Positions 47,271 to 59,910 of a stretch of DNA of 64,000 nt are shown piece after piece. The first letter of the stretch is position 1. Each line of letters opens with the position of its first letter. The notes beneath the pieces were generated by a model. It was not told the DNA's origin and made no database searches. It worked only from the letters and a program-made list of their open reading frames with translations. A program made the translations under genes and the position numbers. The DNA comes from Ceratothoa steindachneri (Eukaryota > Arthropoda > Malacostraca > Isopoda > Cymothoidae): the NCBI GenBank assembly GCA_963969495.1, contig OZ018322.1, positions 157,262,848-157,326,847 of the forward strand, read 5' to 3'.

Positions 47271-47583
47271 GAAATTTTGAATTTGTTTAACTAACCGGGA
47301 AACCTCGTTCAAAAATTGAAACGGTAGTAAGACGAGCCTTAGAATAAAGACGAAACATCAGCACTCTCGCACAGCAGGAAATTTATCGCTTATCTGATGG
47401 TTCGTTATTCCTCCTCACATCTTCCTACAGGGCATCAGGTTCAATACGGACGTTTACATTGAGATCCCTAAAACTGTAGCCAAGCCACAGATGGACCAAG
47501 TAGCCGCTGGAATGCATTATATTTTCCAGCACAACTGTTTCCATACACAAGGCAGGGAAGACACAGGCGTGGTTGTTCAACAG
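47271..47583 (+). pseudogene. Mariner-type transposase relic, 5' part
   Basis: FNTDVYIEIPKTVAKPQMDQ (47430-47490), VAAGMHYIFQH, HTQGREDTG and TQAWLFN. In the mariner family the corresponding block is a 'vYIEvLetvVkPW-d-va-g-py-FQqDsAPaHka-kTQaWL' segment holding the second catalytic Asp, which is lost here. The sequence is interrupted at 47583 by a solo LTR and resumes at 48722. Text upstream (GKPRSKIETVVRRALE) may be the helix-turn-helix part. Confidence 0.7.
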
Positions 47584-48721
47584 TGTGAAGGAATCCCCTT
47601 TGAATAATATTATTTCGCCATCTACTAAGACAGTATTTCAGAAGAGAAAACGAACCGTTACTCCCCCTCCCTTTTTACCTCTCCTTCGTTTGACACAACG
47701 CCAGGTTCCCGTGAAATTGACGCCAAACCTTCCTCCCGGTCGTCTCAACCTCCCCCCCTCGGATCGGGAGACTGCTTTATAGCTTCGCCGTGAACCGGCT
47801 TTAGGGCCCCGCCGCTGACGCCCATCTGGCTGCCGATCCCAGCCGTTGCCAGTTCCTCGTTAGGAGGCGCTCGGTTCATCGTGCCCAATAACAAAAGTTT
47901 AGTTTGGTTCAATCTCTCTCTGTGTTTTGAATAGCTCCGAGTATATATGCATCCGCTCAGGCTGACGGACAGATTTAGTTATACGAGACTTTCTCGGAAG
48001 GAATGCAAATCATGAGCTCTCTCCCAAGAAGCGGAGTGACGGTCGCAAGCCACGAAAGAGCTGGACATCACCCCTGTATCTTTGAGCCAGGGAGAAGAGT
48101 CTCATGCGGCAACGTCAGCCCTTCTCACCCGCCTTCGGATCAAGGATTGGAGAAGCCGTCCTCCGAAGTTCTTCTGGTGACCTTTTACCACAAGAGGCCC
48201 ATTAGCTCGCTCAAGCCAAGTGTGGAGAAGTCATTTCTCCCCCGCCTTTCGATGTTAGTTCGGTGACATCCTGAGGACAGGATGCCCGCATCTCGCAAAC
48301 ACGAGTTCGAGAAGAGTAGCCCCACTCTCTGGGGGTTAAGTGGCTACTCCGCGTGACTAATTAAGGTCACCAAGTCCTCCCCCTAGTTGCCCTACCTTAC
48401 CCTCGAGTTTCAAAGGAAGTAAACCATTCACTACCCTCAATCTCTTATTATAACTATTCCCTAACCACTGTTATCTAACTAGTATTCAGAGTTTAAGTCC
48501 GTCTCATTTATGTACCTTTTTATATATATTTATTGTTGTCCTCATTTAGTTTTTGTGTATTAAAAGTCTATTTTTGTCATTGTTTTTGTTGTATCCCTCA
48601 GTTACGAGCTGCCGCTATCTACTTAAATCGCACTCTTAGAAACAATAACAGTTGTCGCCATGCTTAGCCTATCTTAGTGTCTGTGTGTGCATATTCACGT
48701 GCACTTAGACATACCTCGACA
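47584..48721 (+). mobile_element. Solo LTR inserted in a mariner-type relic
   Basis: 1138 bases starting TGTGAAGG and ending CCTCGACA. It is flanked by AACAG (47579-47583) and AATAG (48722-48726), a 5-bp target duplication with one substitution. The mariner reading continues across it: TQAWLFN before, then NSIQHYWSPDLWP after. A TATA box (TATATATG, about 47951) and a GC-rich region of about 350 bases with CG-rich direct repeats fit the U3/R part of a gypsy LTR. No internal element sequence is present, as expected after LTR-LTR recombination. Confidence 0.82.
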
Positions 48722-48950
48722 AATAGCATCCAGCACTACTGGTCTCCAGACTTGTGGCCGTCCAGCTCCCACGGCTGCAAATCCCTATATTATTTCGTTT
48801 GATACCTTACAATACTCTGAGTGCCACAATTAAGTAGGTAATGTCATCCATTGAAAAGGACTCCTTAAACAGGGCAGTAACCAGTTTATGTCCCACATTG
48901 ACTAGGTTGTAGAGGCAGATGGGGGCCATTTCCCAATATTCTGCCACTGT
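48722..48950 (+). pseudogene. Mariner-type transposase relic, 3' part
   Basis: HYWSPDLWPSSSHGCKSLYY (48731-48790), in the place of the family motif 'PDLWPPSSPDCNPLDYYVWG'. The catalytic Asp is lost. A degraded C-terminus follows, ending with VVEADGGHFPIF (about 48906-48940). It is the other half of the relic broken by the solo LTR at 47584. Confidence 0.72.
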
Positions 48951-50090
48951 AATAACGCTCTATTAATGTATAAATTCTCATGAGATTATTTTGCTTCGTC
49001 TGGTAAACAACTTAAACCCTCTGTAGCAATGGAAAGCATTAAGCAAGATGCAATTGGGTTAAATATTAACAATGCCTCTATTCCTGATAATGTTTATTTT
49101 ACTCAATTGAAGAATGGCTAGAAAGTATCACAGTAGCACTTGAGAAGTAATATCCAATGATTCTAGAATAAATTTTTTACCTAAAGTAGTAAGTAAGTAA
49201 GTAATAAAAATCAAAATTTCTTGAGACCTGTAAGATAAAGTTATAGTTGTTTAAATTATTGGGAAGAGGGTTAAATAGGAGATTATAGAATAACTAGATG
49301 GTAGAGAGTTAATCAGCAATGGTCAGCATTTGTTTAAAATAAATTTCATCAAATTTTACGATTATCAAACAAAACAAGTATACATTATGACGGACAAGTC
49401 GTAATCGGATTAGAGTTAAAAAGCTGAGGGAAGAATTGACAACCACTTACATAATTATGCGTACATGTGAGAAGGTTGTAATGAACTATTTGTGATCTAA
49501 TTAATCAGTAAGACTTCAATTTTAGTGGAAAAATTGGCGTGCACTTATTAACATGTACATCATATAATAACTCATAGGGGTTTGTTTGTTTTGATGTGCG
49601 AGGTGAATATTATTTACTTTTCAATGATGAATAATATACTATGATAGCGTGCCACGTTGAACCCTCAATGGAACGCATACAATACAACACCGCACGTAAT
49701 TTTTGGTCTAGCTAGAATCAATGGAACTTTGAGCTTTGCTTCGATTTTAAATTTGTTTATTTCTTTACATTGGTAACACAGTACAACAAATATCAGTGTC
49801 AAGAAAGGAAACAGATTTCATGTGCATTTTCTTATGAAGTTGAGTATGCTGAATTCGAATCTGGTAACAAAAATTTGCATCATGTAACATTTTCTTGTAA
49901 ATCTCCAAATTATTAAGTACCTATGCAATTGATACCAATTTCCACGATACCATAAATGTGTTTCGCTCCCAAAGTCAGATTAAATGTGTCCATTGTAATT
50001 AATTAATGAATACATATATAATGAATCACAATGTTTGTTAGCATTATATAATGTATTAACCTACATTTTAGTATTTAATTATTCGTTTGT
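48951..50090. other. AT-rich stretch, no recognised gene
   Basis: Nothing supported. Confidence 0.45.
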
Positions 50091-51890
50091 AAGAAGTCTC
50101 ATGTGTGTCACTCTTCCAGTTCCTGCAGAAGGCAGCCAGCATAGGTTGGATCCATTTTCCCTTATTAATGTTTTTCATTGACACTGCATTGTTTGGGAAG
50201 AAGAACAGATGAGAATGAAAAAAGTGTATCTAAAGTGACATATTGGATCCGAGATCTTGGTACCACTTGATAAGGCTCTCCAGTCTGTGCTCTCGCTGGG
50301 CCCCTTGGTGCTTTTCCAGAAGTCATTTGCATACATTTTTGAATGAATGCCAAGCCGTTAGCTCAGTTTCATCCATTACAGCTTTGAAGTCTTCATTCCC
50401 TCTAAGTTGACGAATCTGCGGGCCTATGAATATGCCTACTTTAATCTTGGCAACACTTACTTTAGGGAAGATCGCTTTGATGTACTGGAAACGTGGCTTG
50501 TTATGTTATAGTGCTTTGGTAAATTGGTTCATTAGGGCTTGTTTTATATTCAGAGGTGGCAAAATGATTTTCTCCTTGTTAAAAGGTCGCTTATGAGTAA
50601 TACTATGGCATCCAGGCACTATAGTTACCAGAGGTCACCATTGTGAGCGTACATAATGTTCTGAGCTGGCCCTACTGTCCTACTTGCAAAGGATGCACAT
50701 AAACTTGAGGTATCCAGAGTGTAGCCCATTAAACGGGCTACTACTTTCAAGTCCGCACAAATTAGCTACTCATGATCCTTGTAACTTATTCGTTCTAGAA
50801 TATAGGGAAGGTATCATATGCCTCTCTTAAAATATCTGAGTGAGCAATTAGAACTGAAGGCATGGTGTTCCAAATATGCAACAGAACCTCTTTTATTCTA
50901 TTAAGGGATACATCTAAGAATAAACTCCAATCATTTGGTTCCTAGGTCAGCTCAAGGGCATTAAATAGGCTTCTTATATCATTACAATAAGTCAAGTTGT
51001 TTTCAAAAGTGAATAATTGCTGTATATCTGCCGATCACTTCGTAAATACTGTAATTCTATCATGTTTATCCAACAGGTTCTATTGTTACAGATGTTAGGC
51101 CAGCAGTTCACTTTGTTGCTTAGTTGTTTTCAAAAGTGAATAATTGCTGTATATCTGCCGATCACTTCGTAAATACTGTAATTCTATCATGTTTATCCAA
51201 CAGGTTCTATTGTTACAGATGTGAGGCCAGCAGTTCACTTTGTTGCTTAGTAACTGTTAGATCACGAACTAGATCATCGAGTTCTGGTTGGGTGGTGTTA
51301 CTTGCGATTATGAATCGCCTGAGTTGCTCATATCATCGCTTGGTAGTTCAGAAGGCGGCTGTAGTACAGAAATAGCACTTGAATGTCGAACTGGGCGAAT
51401 AGCAGACTAAAGATCTGGGTACATGATAGATTTCTTAGCTTTTCTGTTGCGAGCTGAAGTGAAATAAAATCAAATCAGACTAAATATGGATATTACTAGC
51501 TGTGATGACTTGCAAAAATAGTGGAAGTACAACATAGTATGTATTTTAATCTTTTAAATTGATACATCACTTGAAAATGTATTAAAATCCAAGAAAGAAA
51601 ACACATTGAATAACTACCTTTAATATCTGTTAAGCAGGAGTAGCAATCAGTTGTTTGGTCCTTTCACTACCTTCCATGAGGCTAGGCACTTTTCCTTTCA
51701 CCCAGGCAGAAAGGGAATTTGTACACCCGAAAAAACATATGTGAGGTCCCCAGCGTTTGTTCTCGTCATCCAGATTACATCCAAAGTACAGCTCATAAAG
51801 CTTCCTCACATGTTTAGTCAACTGTCTCTTGTATTATCATTATGTAACTGAGCCACATATATAAGAGAAATTGTCTTGGAAAACTTTTTA
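50091..51890 (-). pseudogene. Relic of multi-copy zinc-finger-like gene family (copy 2)
   Basis: A longer copy of the family seen at 3.9-4.7 kb. Minus-strand order: a Cys pocket YICG (about 51885), TKHVRKLYELYFGC and RWGPHICFFGC (51700-51820, the zinc-binding N-terminal region) and SLSAWVKGK. KVNCWPNICNN-type text follows, then NDWSLFLDV-like and HIWNTMPSVLIAHSDILREA-like blocks (50.8-50.95 kb), LCGLESSSPFNGLHSGYLKF, ILPPLNIKQALMNQFTKAL (about 50540), KVGIFIGPQIRQL (about 50400) and HSFKNVCK. The end is HFFHSHLFFFPNNAVSM and KWIQPMLAAFCRNWKSDTH near 50100. Stops and shifts are frequent. The function of the family is unknown. It looks like a zinc-finger-plus-nuclease-like mobile gene. Confidence 0.68.
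50996..51249. repeat. 127-bp tandem duplication
   Basis: Two adjacent copies (50996-51122 and 51123-51249) differ at a single base (GTTAGGCC against GTGAGGCC). They start GTTGTTTTCAAAAGTGAATA and end TTTGTTGCTTAGT. The unit lies within the zinc-finger-like relic and shifts its frame. The near identity marks it as recent compared with the surrounding decay. Confidence 0.95.
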
Positions 51891-52711
51891 TTCTCTAGGC
51901 AAATTAACTCTGATTCTTCTAAAAAAGAGCATAACGTAAGATTTGGACTCATATATCTTAAAATATATTATCTAGACTTTCATAAATTTTCGGTTGAGTT
52001 GACAAATACCTTAGAAACACCCCATTAAAATTATATCAAAATCCGTTATAGCTTTACTGAGGTTCAGTTTTGGCCAAATCGTGTTTGCATTCAATTCTTA
52101 CGGAACTAACAGTGCATTTAACGTAAGTAAGATGGTAATTTACAAGAAAATAGAGGGTCATAGAAAAAGACAGTTTATATATTCGCAATTTGCGCAATAA
52201 ATGCCCCTAGAAAATGTTATTCTCATTTCTGTTTTATTCATTTTTTTACAGTGTAATTGGCTCAGTCTTCGTGTTTTGGTGTTTGTACTGCGTGCTAGAT
52301 GTTAAAGATGGTTATTTAATCTATTCTTAATAAAATTAAGGACTATCAATCACCATCATAGGACGTGAATAATTCCATGTTAACATTATCTTGTATAGAC
52401 ATGAAAGTATTCATTGTAACTGCTGCGTGGAATTGGTTATGTTTGAGTTTGTGACCAATATTTCTATTATTACAGTCAGATGCTCGTTCGAAGAATAGTT
52501 GGCTTATTTTATCGTCAAACATACTGATTAAATTAAGTGTCTCAATCAGCATTCGGCGTCTGTCCAGAGTTATCAGTTTTAGTGCCCTTACGCATTTCCT
52601 CGTACGAGAGACTAGTTAAAATTGTGAAATAATTGAAAAAGTTCCGCATAAGCGAGAAGATTAAAAATTAGGAATGCATATGTGGATTGGATTTGAATGA
52701 CTGAAAACAAG
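51891..52711. other. AT-rich stretch, no recognised gene
   Basis: Nothing supported. Confidence 0.45.
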
Positions 52712-53105
52712 GTCTGCTAAGCAAACTTGCGTTCTCTCACCTATTCTGATTTATGACCTTACACCCTTCAAAACTTTCAGTTATTCCTCCCTGGACTAAC
52801 CTTGGGAGAACCATGGCAATTATATTATTCAAAGGAGAATGTAAACAAAGCAGAATTTCAAATTTCGTTTGAATCAGCGGAACACTTATGATGTTATTGC
52901 CAAAACAAAATAATTCCCGAGCTAACCTTGGGAGGACCTTGGCAACTATATCATTCGAGGGAAAATTTATAATGATTTAAAATTTCATTAAAATCGGCCG
53001 AATAATTACAATGTTATAACCCAAACCCAAAAAAGCTAAACCTGGTCCAACGGTCCGACTACATATCGACCGACAGAGTGAGATATAGAGTCACCCGCGA
53101 CTAAG
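52712..53105 (+). repeat. Dispersed repeat A, copy 2
   Basis: Counterpart of 3405-3800 in the same orientation. It shows the internal duplication clearly: CTAACCTTGGGAGAACCATGG then GGCAATTATAT-ATTCAAAGG, and again CTAACCTTGGGAGGACCTTG then GGCAACTATATCATTCG. It ends CCGACAGAGTGAGATATAGA then GTCACCCGCGACTAA. Confidence 0.65.
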
Positions 53106-56100
53106 CGCAAACTACTAAAAGGAAAGCAGAGGGAATTACTAAAAGCAGGAAATTCAGATTTTGACAATCCTAGATTTCTTGTTGGCGTTAGTTTGGACAC
53201 AATCATCTGGAAGTTTAAGGTTGGTTACAAATGCTTGTTGATTTCTTTTAAAAATATTCAATTAGAACAGGTGATTTTTATCATAGCTAATAAAAATAAT
53301 CTCCCTTTAACTATTTTCGTGCACTTATCTTTCCTTATTCCTTTCTTTTGTCCAAATGCATCTCATTTGTATATTTATATCCTGAGTCTTCTTTTATGTG
53401 GTGTTATTAGATTTTAAATACAACCCTTAAGCTGTTTCCTACACTTAAAGCCAACAACTGAGTAAGCTACAGCCCAATCTTCCAATTTCCTTTCCTTTAT
53501 ACATTCCTTGAAATATGGGTGTTAGCAAATCTTCTTGATCAAAAGCCTCTCTCATTTCTTTGTGTAAGGCAGCCAGAAGGGCTAACCTAATTCGTCCCAT
53601 GTAGCCAGGATAACGAAGAGAAGAATAAATTTATTTCCAGTTTACCACAGAGACCACATTAACCAATTGCAAACAGCCTTGGAAGATACCCTCTCTTCAG
53701 ATCCTGTTGAATAAATACAACAGAAGTGACTTGCATCGCTAACCTATTTTGCAAAGCATTGCAAGCGGGTCCTTCCTCCGGAACAGGGGCTGTGTTCGCG
53801 CAATAAGAGATAGTGGAATGCAGCACACTTAACATAAATTGTTTTTAAAGGTTCTCAGCCTCTAGAGGGAACGTCAATTTTGCTGCCATCAGTGAGATCA
53901 GGACGTATATTGAATGGTGGCGGAGCAACATATCGTCTAGAAAATGTAGAGAAAGGAGTACCGCAAGACTCCGCCATAGATGTGGCGTCAAAGATTACGG
54001 TTCCCTTCTCCTGGGGAATGAATACTTTTGACTCGCTTTCGTAGCTCTGCAAGACGAGTCTTCCAGATAAGTAAAAAAAACGTAATCTCGCCCGAAAGAG
54101 CGGTGGGCGTGCTTCAAAACATAACGGAAACTAGAAATCTATCTACGATATTCATGGCCGGTTAAATCGTTTTGGCAGCTCTTAGAGCGCAGGCAGGCCT
54201 ATGGCTTCTTCTTATAAGCATTTTCTTACTTGATAGAACAGCAAGGAAGCAGAGGCATGCAAGAACGCCCGACGTTCAAGGAATAGTTTATATGCCCACA
54301 ACGATGAAGTTGCTTGGAGAATAACTCAACGGCCTCATTCACAAACATAAACTCTTCGACTGGAAAAAAATTATATCATTTCCAGAAGTGCCGACCATTG
54401 TACTCACTCCAAGAAGCATAGTGGCTGTCATTCTGGCAGGAGTAGCCTAGAAAATGAGTGGGAACTGTAGATTAGGGGAATTGTCACTAGATTATCCTTC
54501 AGCATTCCTTTATAATGATGCATAAAAAATACAAATTCGGTTCATTTGTAAGGAAACAGATCGATTAGTTAAAAAAAATGTTGAAAAGGCGCATATTTCA
54601 AATAATTATATAGTACTAAGGTTTTTGGAAATATAGTACGAACTTAAATAACAAAATCAATGAGAACGTAAATGAAAATATTATAAAAATTAATGATACA
54701 ATAGCTACAACCCTTGAGGCGAATGCAATAGATAGTTAACCTTGCATGTAGCGCAATATCTACATATAGTGACTCAAAGAGTAATTTGCCTAGCAAGTAC
54801 ATTTTAAAAACATTATTTTACAATGGCATTAATTGTCTTTTTAGATATTTTGGGGATCTTCGTTTTGTATATTCATATAACACCTTCATGATAAAGAAGA
54901 ACGCATAAAAGAATTTATTCCTAATAAAACCCACGATTGAGAACAAATATATATTATATATTTAACCAAATTTGATTTGAAGAGTACTTGAAAGATACTT
55001 CTATTTGTAGTAAGAATTTTTTTTAGTAAAATATTCTTCAGCAAAAACAAAATTACCGCTGCAACTGTTAGGAGGATTTAATATTCTCGATACCTGGATT
55101 CATTAACAAATGCAATGTCTCAGGCAAAGTGCGCTCTGACACTTTTAATAAAGATACACTTTGAATAAATATACACAAATTAGACTAAATTGTGAATTCT
55201 TATGCTCTAAAAAGTTTTATTGTAAATAAGATATACAAAAAAAACTTAATTTGTTAAGTGTAACACAATCGAGTGCAAGGTTCCTGGCAAAGCAATAATA
55301 CTTCACGCCGCTCTCGCTATATGATTAATCAAGAATGGATGATAGGGTTAGCTAATCAAATGGGGATTTAGCTTGGACCATCAGATGGAGGGATATGGTT
55401 CATTATTTAAATGACTTAACTATCAGATCCTTTGGGCCTGACCGAGATTTTCGCTGGCAAGAGGTAGGAGAGTGAAAAAACAAAGTGCCGTTATACTTGA
55501 AATGTATTATTATTACCTTCGCAATGCAAATTTGGTTTCCATGAATTTTAAAAAAGGCAAATGTCACTCTAATATTTAAAATGAGGTAGGCGTTATCAAA
55601 CAGAATATTATCCACTAGTAAACTTATCTCCAGTAATCTGCAATGAGCATGGAATGGACCTTCGTCCTCCATGAACTTTATTGTGATAGTTTGAAGGATA
55701 TTTCAAAGGAAAAATTCAGAAGCAAAAGAAAAAAGTTTACATTACGGGTCACCCCCTCCTATCTAAATTGATATTCAGCAAGAAGGGATGTTTTGATGTA
55801 TATCATGTAATCAATTGTGGAAAAGAGAAGTGCTCGTCTGGCGTATCAAACTATAAAGGAAGTTTGTGCCATCTTTCTGCTCTTTCATCCACAGCTAGAC
55901 AATTTCGACACCCCACTGACGTGCATTAGCCGTCCTCGAAATGCCGTTAATTTAACTGTTACCCTATCTTGACTTCATTTCCCCTCTTCCAAAATAACAA
56001 CAGGATATGTTGAAGAAGTTCTAATTACCTTACCCCACCCATTTTATCTAAAGAAATGTTGGCTGAGGAATCATTTAGCTCAGCGCCCTATTAAAGTTAT

Positions 56101-57480
56101 AGCTTGAACTGGAAATGTCCTCTTTTATGATTTCTCTAATCAAGTGTAACCAGGTTTAATGTCTTTTTAGGGCTCTAGTTATATCATCCACCCAACATAA
56201 AATCTGCTTATTTCTCTGGTATATTTTAATATGTCGTGTTAAGTGAATGATCTTACTTGGCAGCTATCATCTAGTCATGTTTTAAAACAAATTAAATCAA
56301 ACAATGCTTCTAATTTTCATCAAACAACCTTGACTTTCCAGCTCTAGTGATCGCCGCGTGGCCCCTATTCTGCTTGCTAGACAGAAGGCAATTAAACATA
56401 TCTCCAGGCATAACTATAATCTTAGAAGCGCGTTCTCATCGCAATCATCGATTTCCCTGAACTTTTAACGTTTCAACGTGACCGAGGTCCATGCGCTATG
56501 ACAAAAAGAGATGTTTTGGTTGCTTGCCTTGAATGTCTGGTAAGTAAAAGAAGAAATATCTAGTTAAAATTCCAGGGTACAAGGAATTCTATATCCTTAT
56601 CAAGCATTCTTTCTTTAATAAAGTTTTAATTCGAAACATTGAATTCAAGAGCGTACTTGACAAGCTCAACTTGCAAAGCCTATTGAGCCCGTGAACGCGT
56701 TCTGATAATCCATCATCCGCACAAGAACCTAGGTCCTTCCCTCGCCCCCTCCCCTGTTGCTTCAAAAGAGTCTATTTAAGCCCGATGCTAGAAGAATGAT
56801 ATTGAAATGTAAAAACAGCCTTGGGGTCACCACAGCCACTTTAGCCCACTGAGAAGAACCTAACAGAATGCTAGTATGGCATAAGAGCATTTTTAAAACC
56901 AAAAAGAGTGGATTTTCCTCTGAAAAGGAACTCATGAGAAATGCAGGAAACAAAACATAGGGTTTTATGCCGCATTCATAGCTAAGAACAAAGCCTTCGA
57001 TACGTTTACCAGAGTTGGACATTGGAAGAATTCATTAAGAATAGGCTGCCTATCCATTCTCCTTAGTGTCCTAAAACAGATATGTACACACAGGACTGAT
57101 AGAAAACAAGAAACAGTGACGGTAATTGTGATCTGTTTGCACTCCACAACATGGTCAATCAAGGTTGCTTGCTCGCCTCAAAGCTCTTTCGTCATTTAGG
57201 GGAGACAAAGCTGAATCTCAGAATGAAAAAAAAATTTTTAACATCGGCAGAATTCTCTCTCGCTAAAAGACTATATAAGAGATGATCCTGGAGCGGCTTG
57301 TTTGCAGACAAATGCGCACTTCTTGTAAACACCGAACGAAAACCCTTCAATTTGGCCATACAATTTTTATTGAGTGAAGTACTTTTAGTATAAGACTGGT
57401 GTCTGAAAGAGTTACTGCATTTAATTCATTTAATTATAAAATACAATTTATTTGTACTTAAATAGTTTTAATAATTTATA
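53106..57480. other. AT-rich stretch, no recognised gene
   Basis: Frames at 53855-54052, 55403-55672, 56762-57022 and 56965-57162 (all minus) have no motif I recognise. The first, with VFIPQEKGTVIFDATSMAES, is more protein-like than the others and may be an element relic. Confidence 0.4.
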
Positions 57481-58115
57481 CTTGGTCGGTAATTACTATT
57501 ATTATTATTCCACGTATGAAGACGTTTTTTCACGATGCACTTAAAATCCTTGCGGTACGGATAGGCATACCGATTTAGCGTTCTCTTTTTGAGCTTCTTA
57601 TTACCCCCTCTTGTCGCTATTGTATCTGAAAAGGGAAAGATTTTCAGCAGTATCAGACAAATCTTGAAATATTTGTATGCCTATTTGTTCTGCCAGTTTT
57701 CTTCTGTATGTAAGCAAAATAAATTTACTTTTTAGTCTCATCGTAATTAAAATGTATAATCTCACTCATAATTTTGCTATAGTGGCGTTATATTTCTTCT
57801 ATTTAGTCTATTGTGTAACTAAATATGGGGAAAAGATAAGGACAGCATAATCTAAGATAGGCTTATCAAATGAAGTGTATATTTTCAACATATTTTCTGC
57901 CCTCATATTGGCATGAGTTGCATATTATTACTATGCTCTATTTGTTTTGCTTCTGAATGCGATACATTGAATGGAAATTTTCAATTTATTATCCATTTTG
58001 CTCCCAAATCGAATTGTTCATTTACTTCTCTGAAATTATTTGCCTTGATAAAATGGTCGAAAGTTTAACTTGGATCTCCTAGCTTTGCACGCTGGGGAAA
58101 TGAATACTTCTCATC
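57481..58115 (-). pseudogene. LINE ORF2 C-terminal relic (CR1/L2-like)
   Basis: On the minus strand: REVNEQFDLG, then KMDNKLKIPFNVSHSEAKQI with NMQLMPI (about 57960-58050), matching the 'LGVivDnkLkf--hi---v-KAn' block after the LINE palm. It continues with ENMLKIYTSFDKPILDYAV and FSPYL (about 57820-57880), where the family has 'lYksLVrPiLdYa-pvWsPyL'. A basic tail follows with GGNKKLKKRTLNRY. The frame changes several times. Only the C-terminus is present, as expected for a 5'-truncated LINE insertion. Confidence 0.6.
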
Positions 58116-58516
58116 AGATTCTCATACCTAAACTATAATGAAAATTAAATACAGGAGCATTCCTAAAATTGTTCCTTGATGAATTTTTAATCATCATCAC
58201 TAACAGCGAATACACATTTTTAATTCATCTCCCAAATAGCTAATAATCAAATTGTTTTTGAGTTCGAATTTCGTGGACTAAATTATATGCTATGTTTATA
58301 ATTAAGTCAAGTATGTACAATATTTCTCAGGTAGGGTGTTCGACACTGCTAAAAAAAATAATCATTTAAAAATTCGTTTAGAAACATCTAATAAACTATT
58401 CAGTGCTAAATATATGACCCCTACCTTTATGAAAACGATTTTATGGTTATTTTCCATTAAAAATACGCAATTTGTTCTTGGTTTAAAATCCTCAAATTGA
58501 TCTCATTCTTTATATA

Positions 58517-59910
58517 TGGGTTGAGGAATAAGTTCTTGCGGTTTTATCAAATTTATTCATTAACATTAACAATTTTAGAAAAACTTCATTTTTAGTTGAC
58601 AATAATATGCAATTTAATCAATAATGTATTCTCCGTTGTTATTTACGACTTCTACTTAACGTTCAACTAGTTTTTCGATGCCTCTCCAATAAGAATCTCT
58701 GGATTTTGACTCGAATAATTTGTCTAACCAGTTTCTTAATTCCATATCAGTATTGAACGAAATGCCGCGCAAATTGTTGGGGAGCGCTCAGAACAGATGG
58801 AAATCCGATGTTGCCAAGTCTGGCGAATATAGAGGATGCGGCAGGATTTCCAAATTAAGCGTTTGGATGGCGTCTTTTGTCATATTGGCAATGCGAGGAC
58901 GAGCATTGTCGTATTGCAGAAGGACTCGATAACATCGATGAGGTCGTTTTTCACGAATAGCTTCGGCAAGTCGATACATTTGTTGAAAGTAGAGTTCTGC
59001 ATTGACAATCTCGTTGTTCGCAAGGAGCTTATAAAGAATGTTGCCTTCACAATCATACCGCATACATAGCATCGTCTTTCGTGGATGAAGTCCTTGCTTT
59101 AATCGCGGAAGTGTTTTTTATACGGGGCCATTGTTTTCGATGATTCATGTTGACATAAACACACCACTTTGGGTCGCTAGTGATGATACGGTGAAGAAAC
59201 CTGTACTTATATCTACGAGTAGCGTTGTGACGAGCAAGCAAACCTGCAGCAATCGTGGAGCGTTGAAGATTGTTGCTTTCGCTCAAAGCGTGTGGAACCC
59301 ATGCACCGAGTTTTTAATCTTTCCCCATTGAATGAAGGTGATTCACTACAGTTTTCTGATCAAACGCTAATTGTACAGCCAATTCTCTAGTCAATTGACA
59401 AGGATTTTCATGAAGAAGGTCGTTCACTCGATCTTCATTCAATTTATTGAGGCGACCAGAACGTTCTTCGTCATTAAGATTAAAATGACCGATCTTGAAA
59501 CGTGAAAACCACCATTGAGCTGTCTTTCCTGATAAAGCATTTTCTCCGTACACAGCACAAATATCACGACGAGCTTTGGCTGCGTTTGCATTGTTCCCGT
59601 CTCGATTAAAAATGAATAACAACAAGTGTCTAAAATGCGCCTTTCTTTCAACTTGACATTCCATTTTGAGGGTACAGAACAAAAATTAAATTAACACAAC
59701 TTTGAAATAAACCGCAATGACTTATTACTCAACTTCAAGACGTAGCCTAATCAAAAGCCTAATAGTCTACGCTGTTAAGAGACGTAGCCTAACCTTGGCA
59801 AATTTTGTTCTCATTATTTATTATTGTTTCTTAATATATGCACAAATCACGTTAACAAAACTTAAATCAACATAACATCAAAAAAACGCAAGAACTTATT
59901 CCCCAACCTA
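58517..59910 (-). mobile_element. Mariner transposon, nearly full length
   Basis: About 1.39 kb with inverted ends: GGGTTGAGGAATAAGTTC at the left and CTTATTCCCCAACC at the right. These share GAATAAGTTCTTGCG in inverted form, and TA lies next to each end. The transposase is on the minus strand (58614-59664). The ends carry a few differences. Confidence 0.88.
58614..59664 (-). pseudogene. Mariner transposase (DD34D), inactivated
   Basis: About 350 codons, the usual mariner length. The start is taken at the Met of MECQVERKAHFRHLLLFIF. The helix-turn-helix region follows: KARRDICAVYGENALSGKTA, QWWFSRFKIGHFNL and EERSGR. The catalytic residues are in SDPKWCVYVN (about 59170), LQYDNARP (about 58920) and SPDLATSDFHLF (about 58800). 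The last two lie 34 residues apart as in mariner, so all three Asp survive. The C-terminus DSYWRGIEKLV...NNNGEYIID ends at the stop 58614-58616. A stop at 59314 (after HLHSMGKD), a frameshift near 59060 and another near 58790 inactivate it. Confidence 0.88.

Noticed and set aside
53855..54052. 65-codon frame with a protein-like composition
   Set aside because: Could be an element relic, but no family motif could be named.
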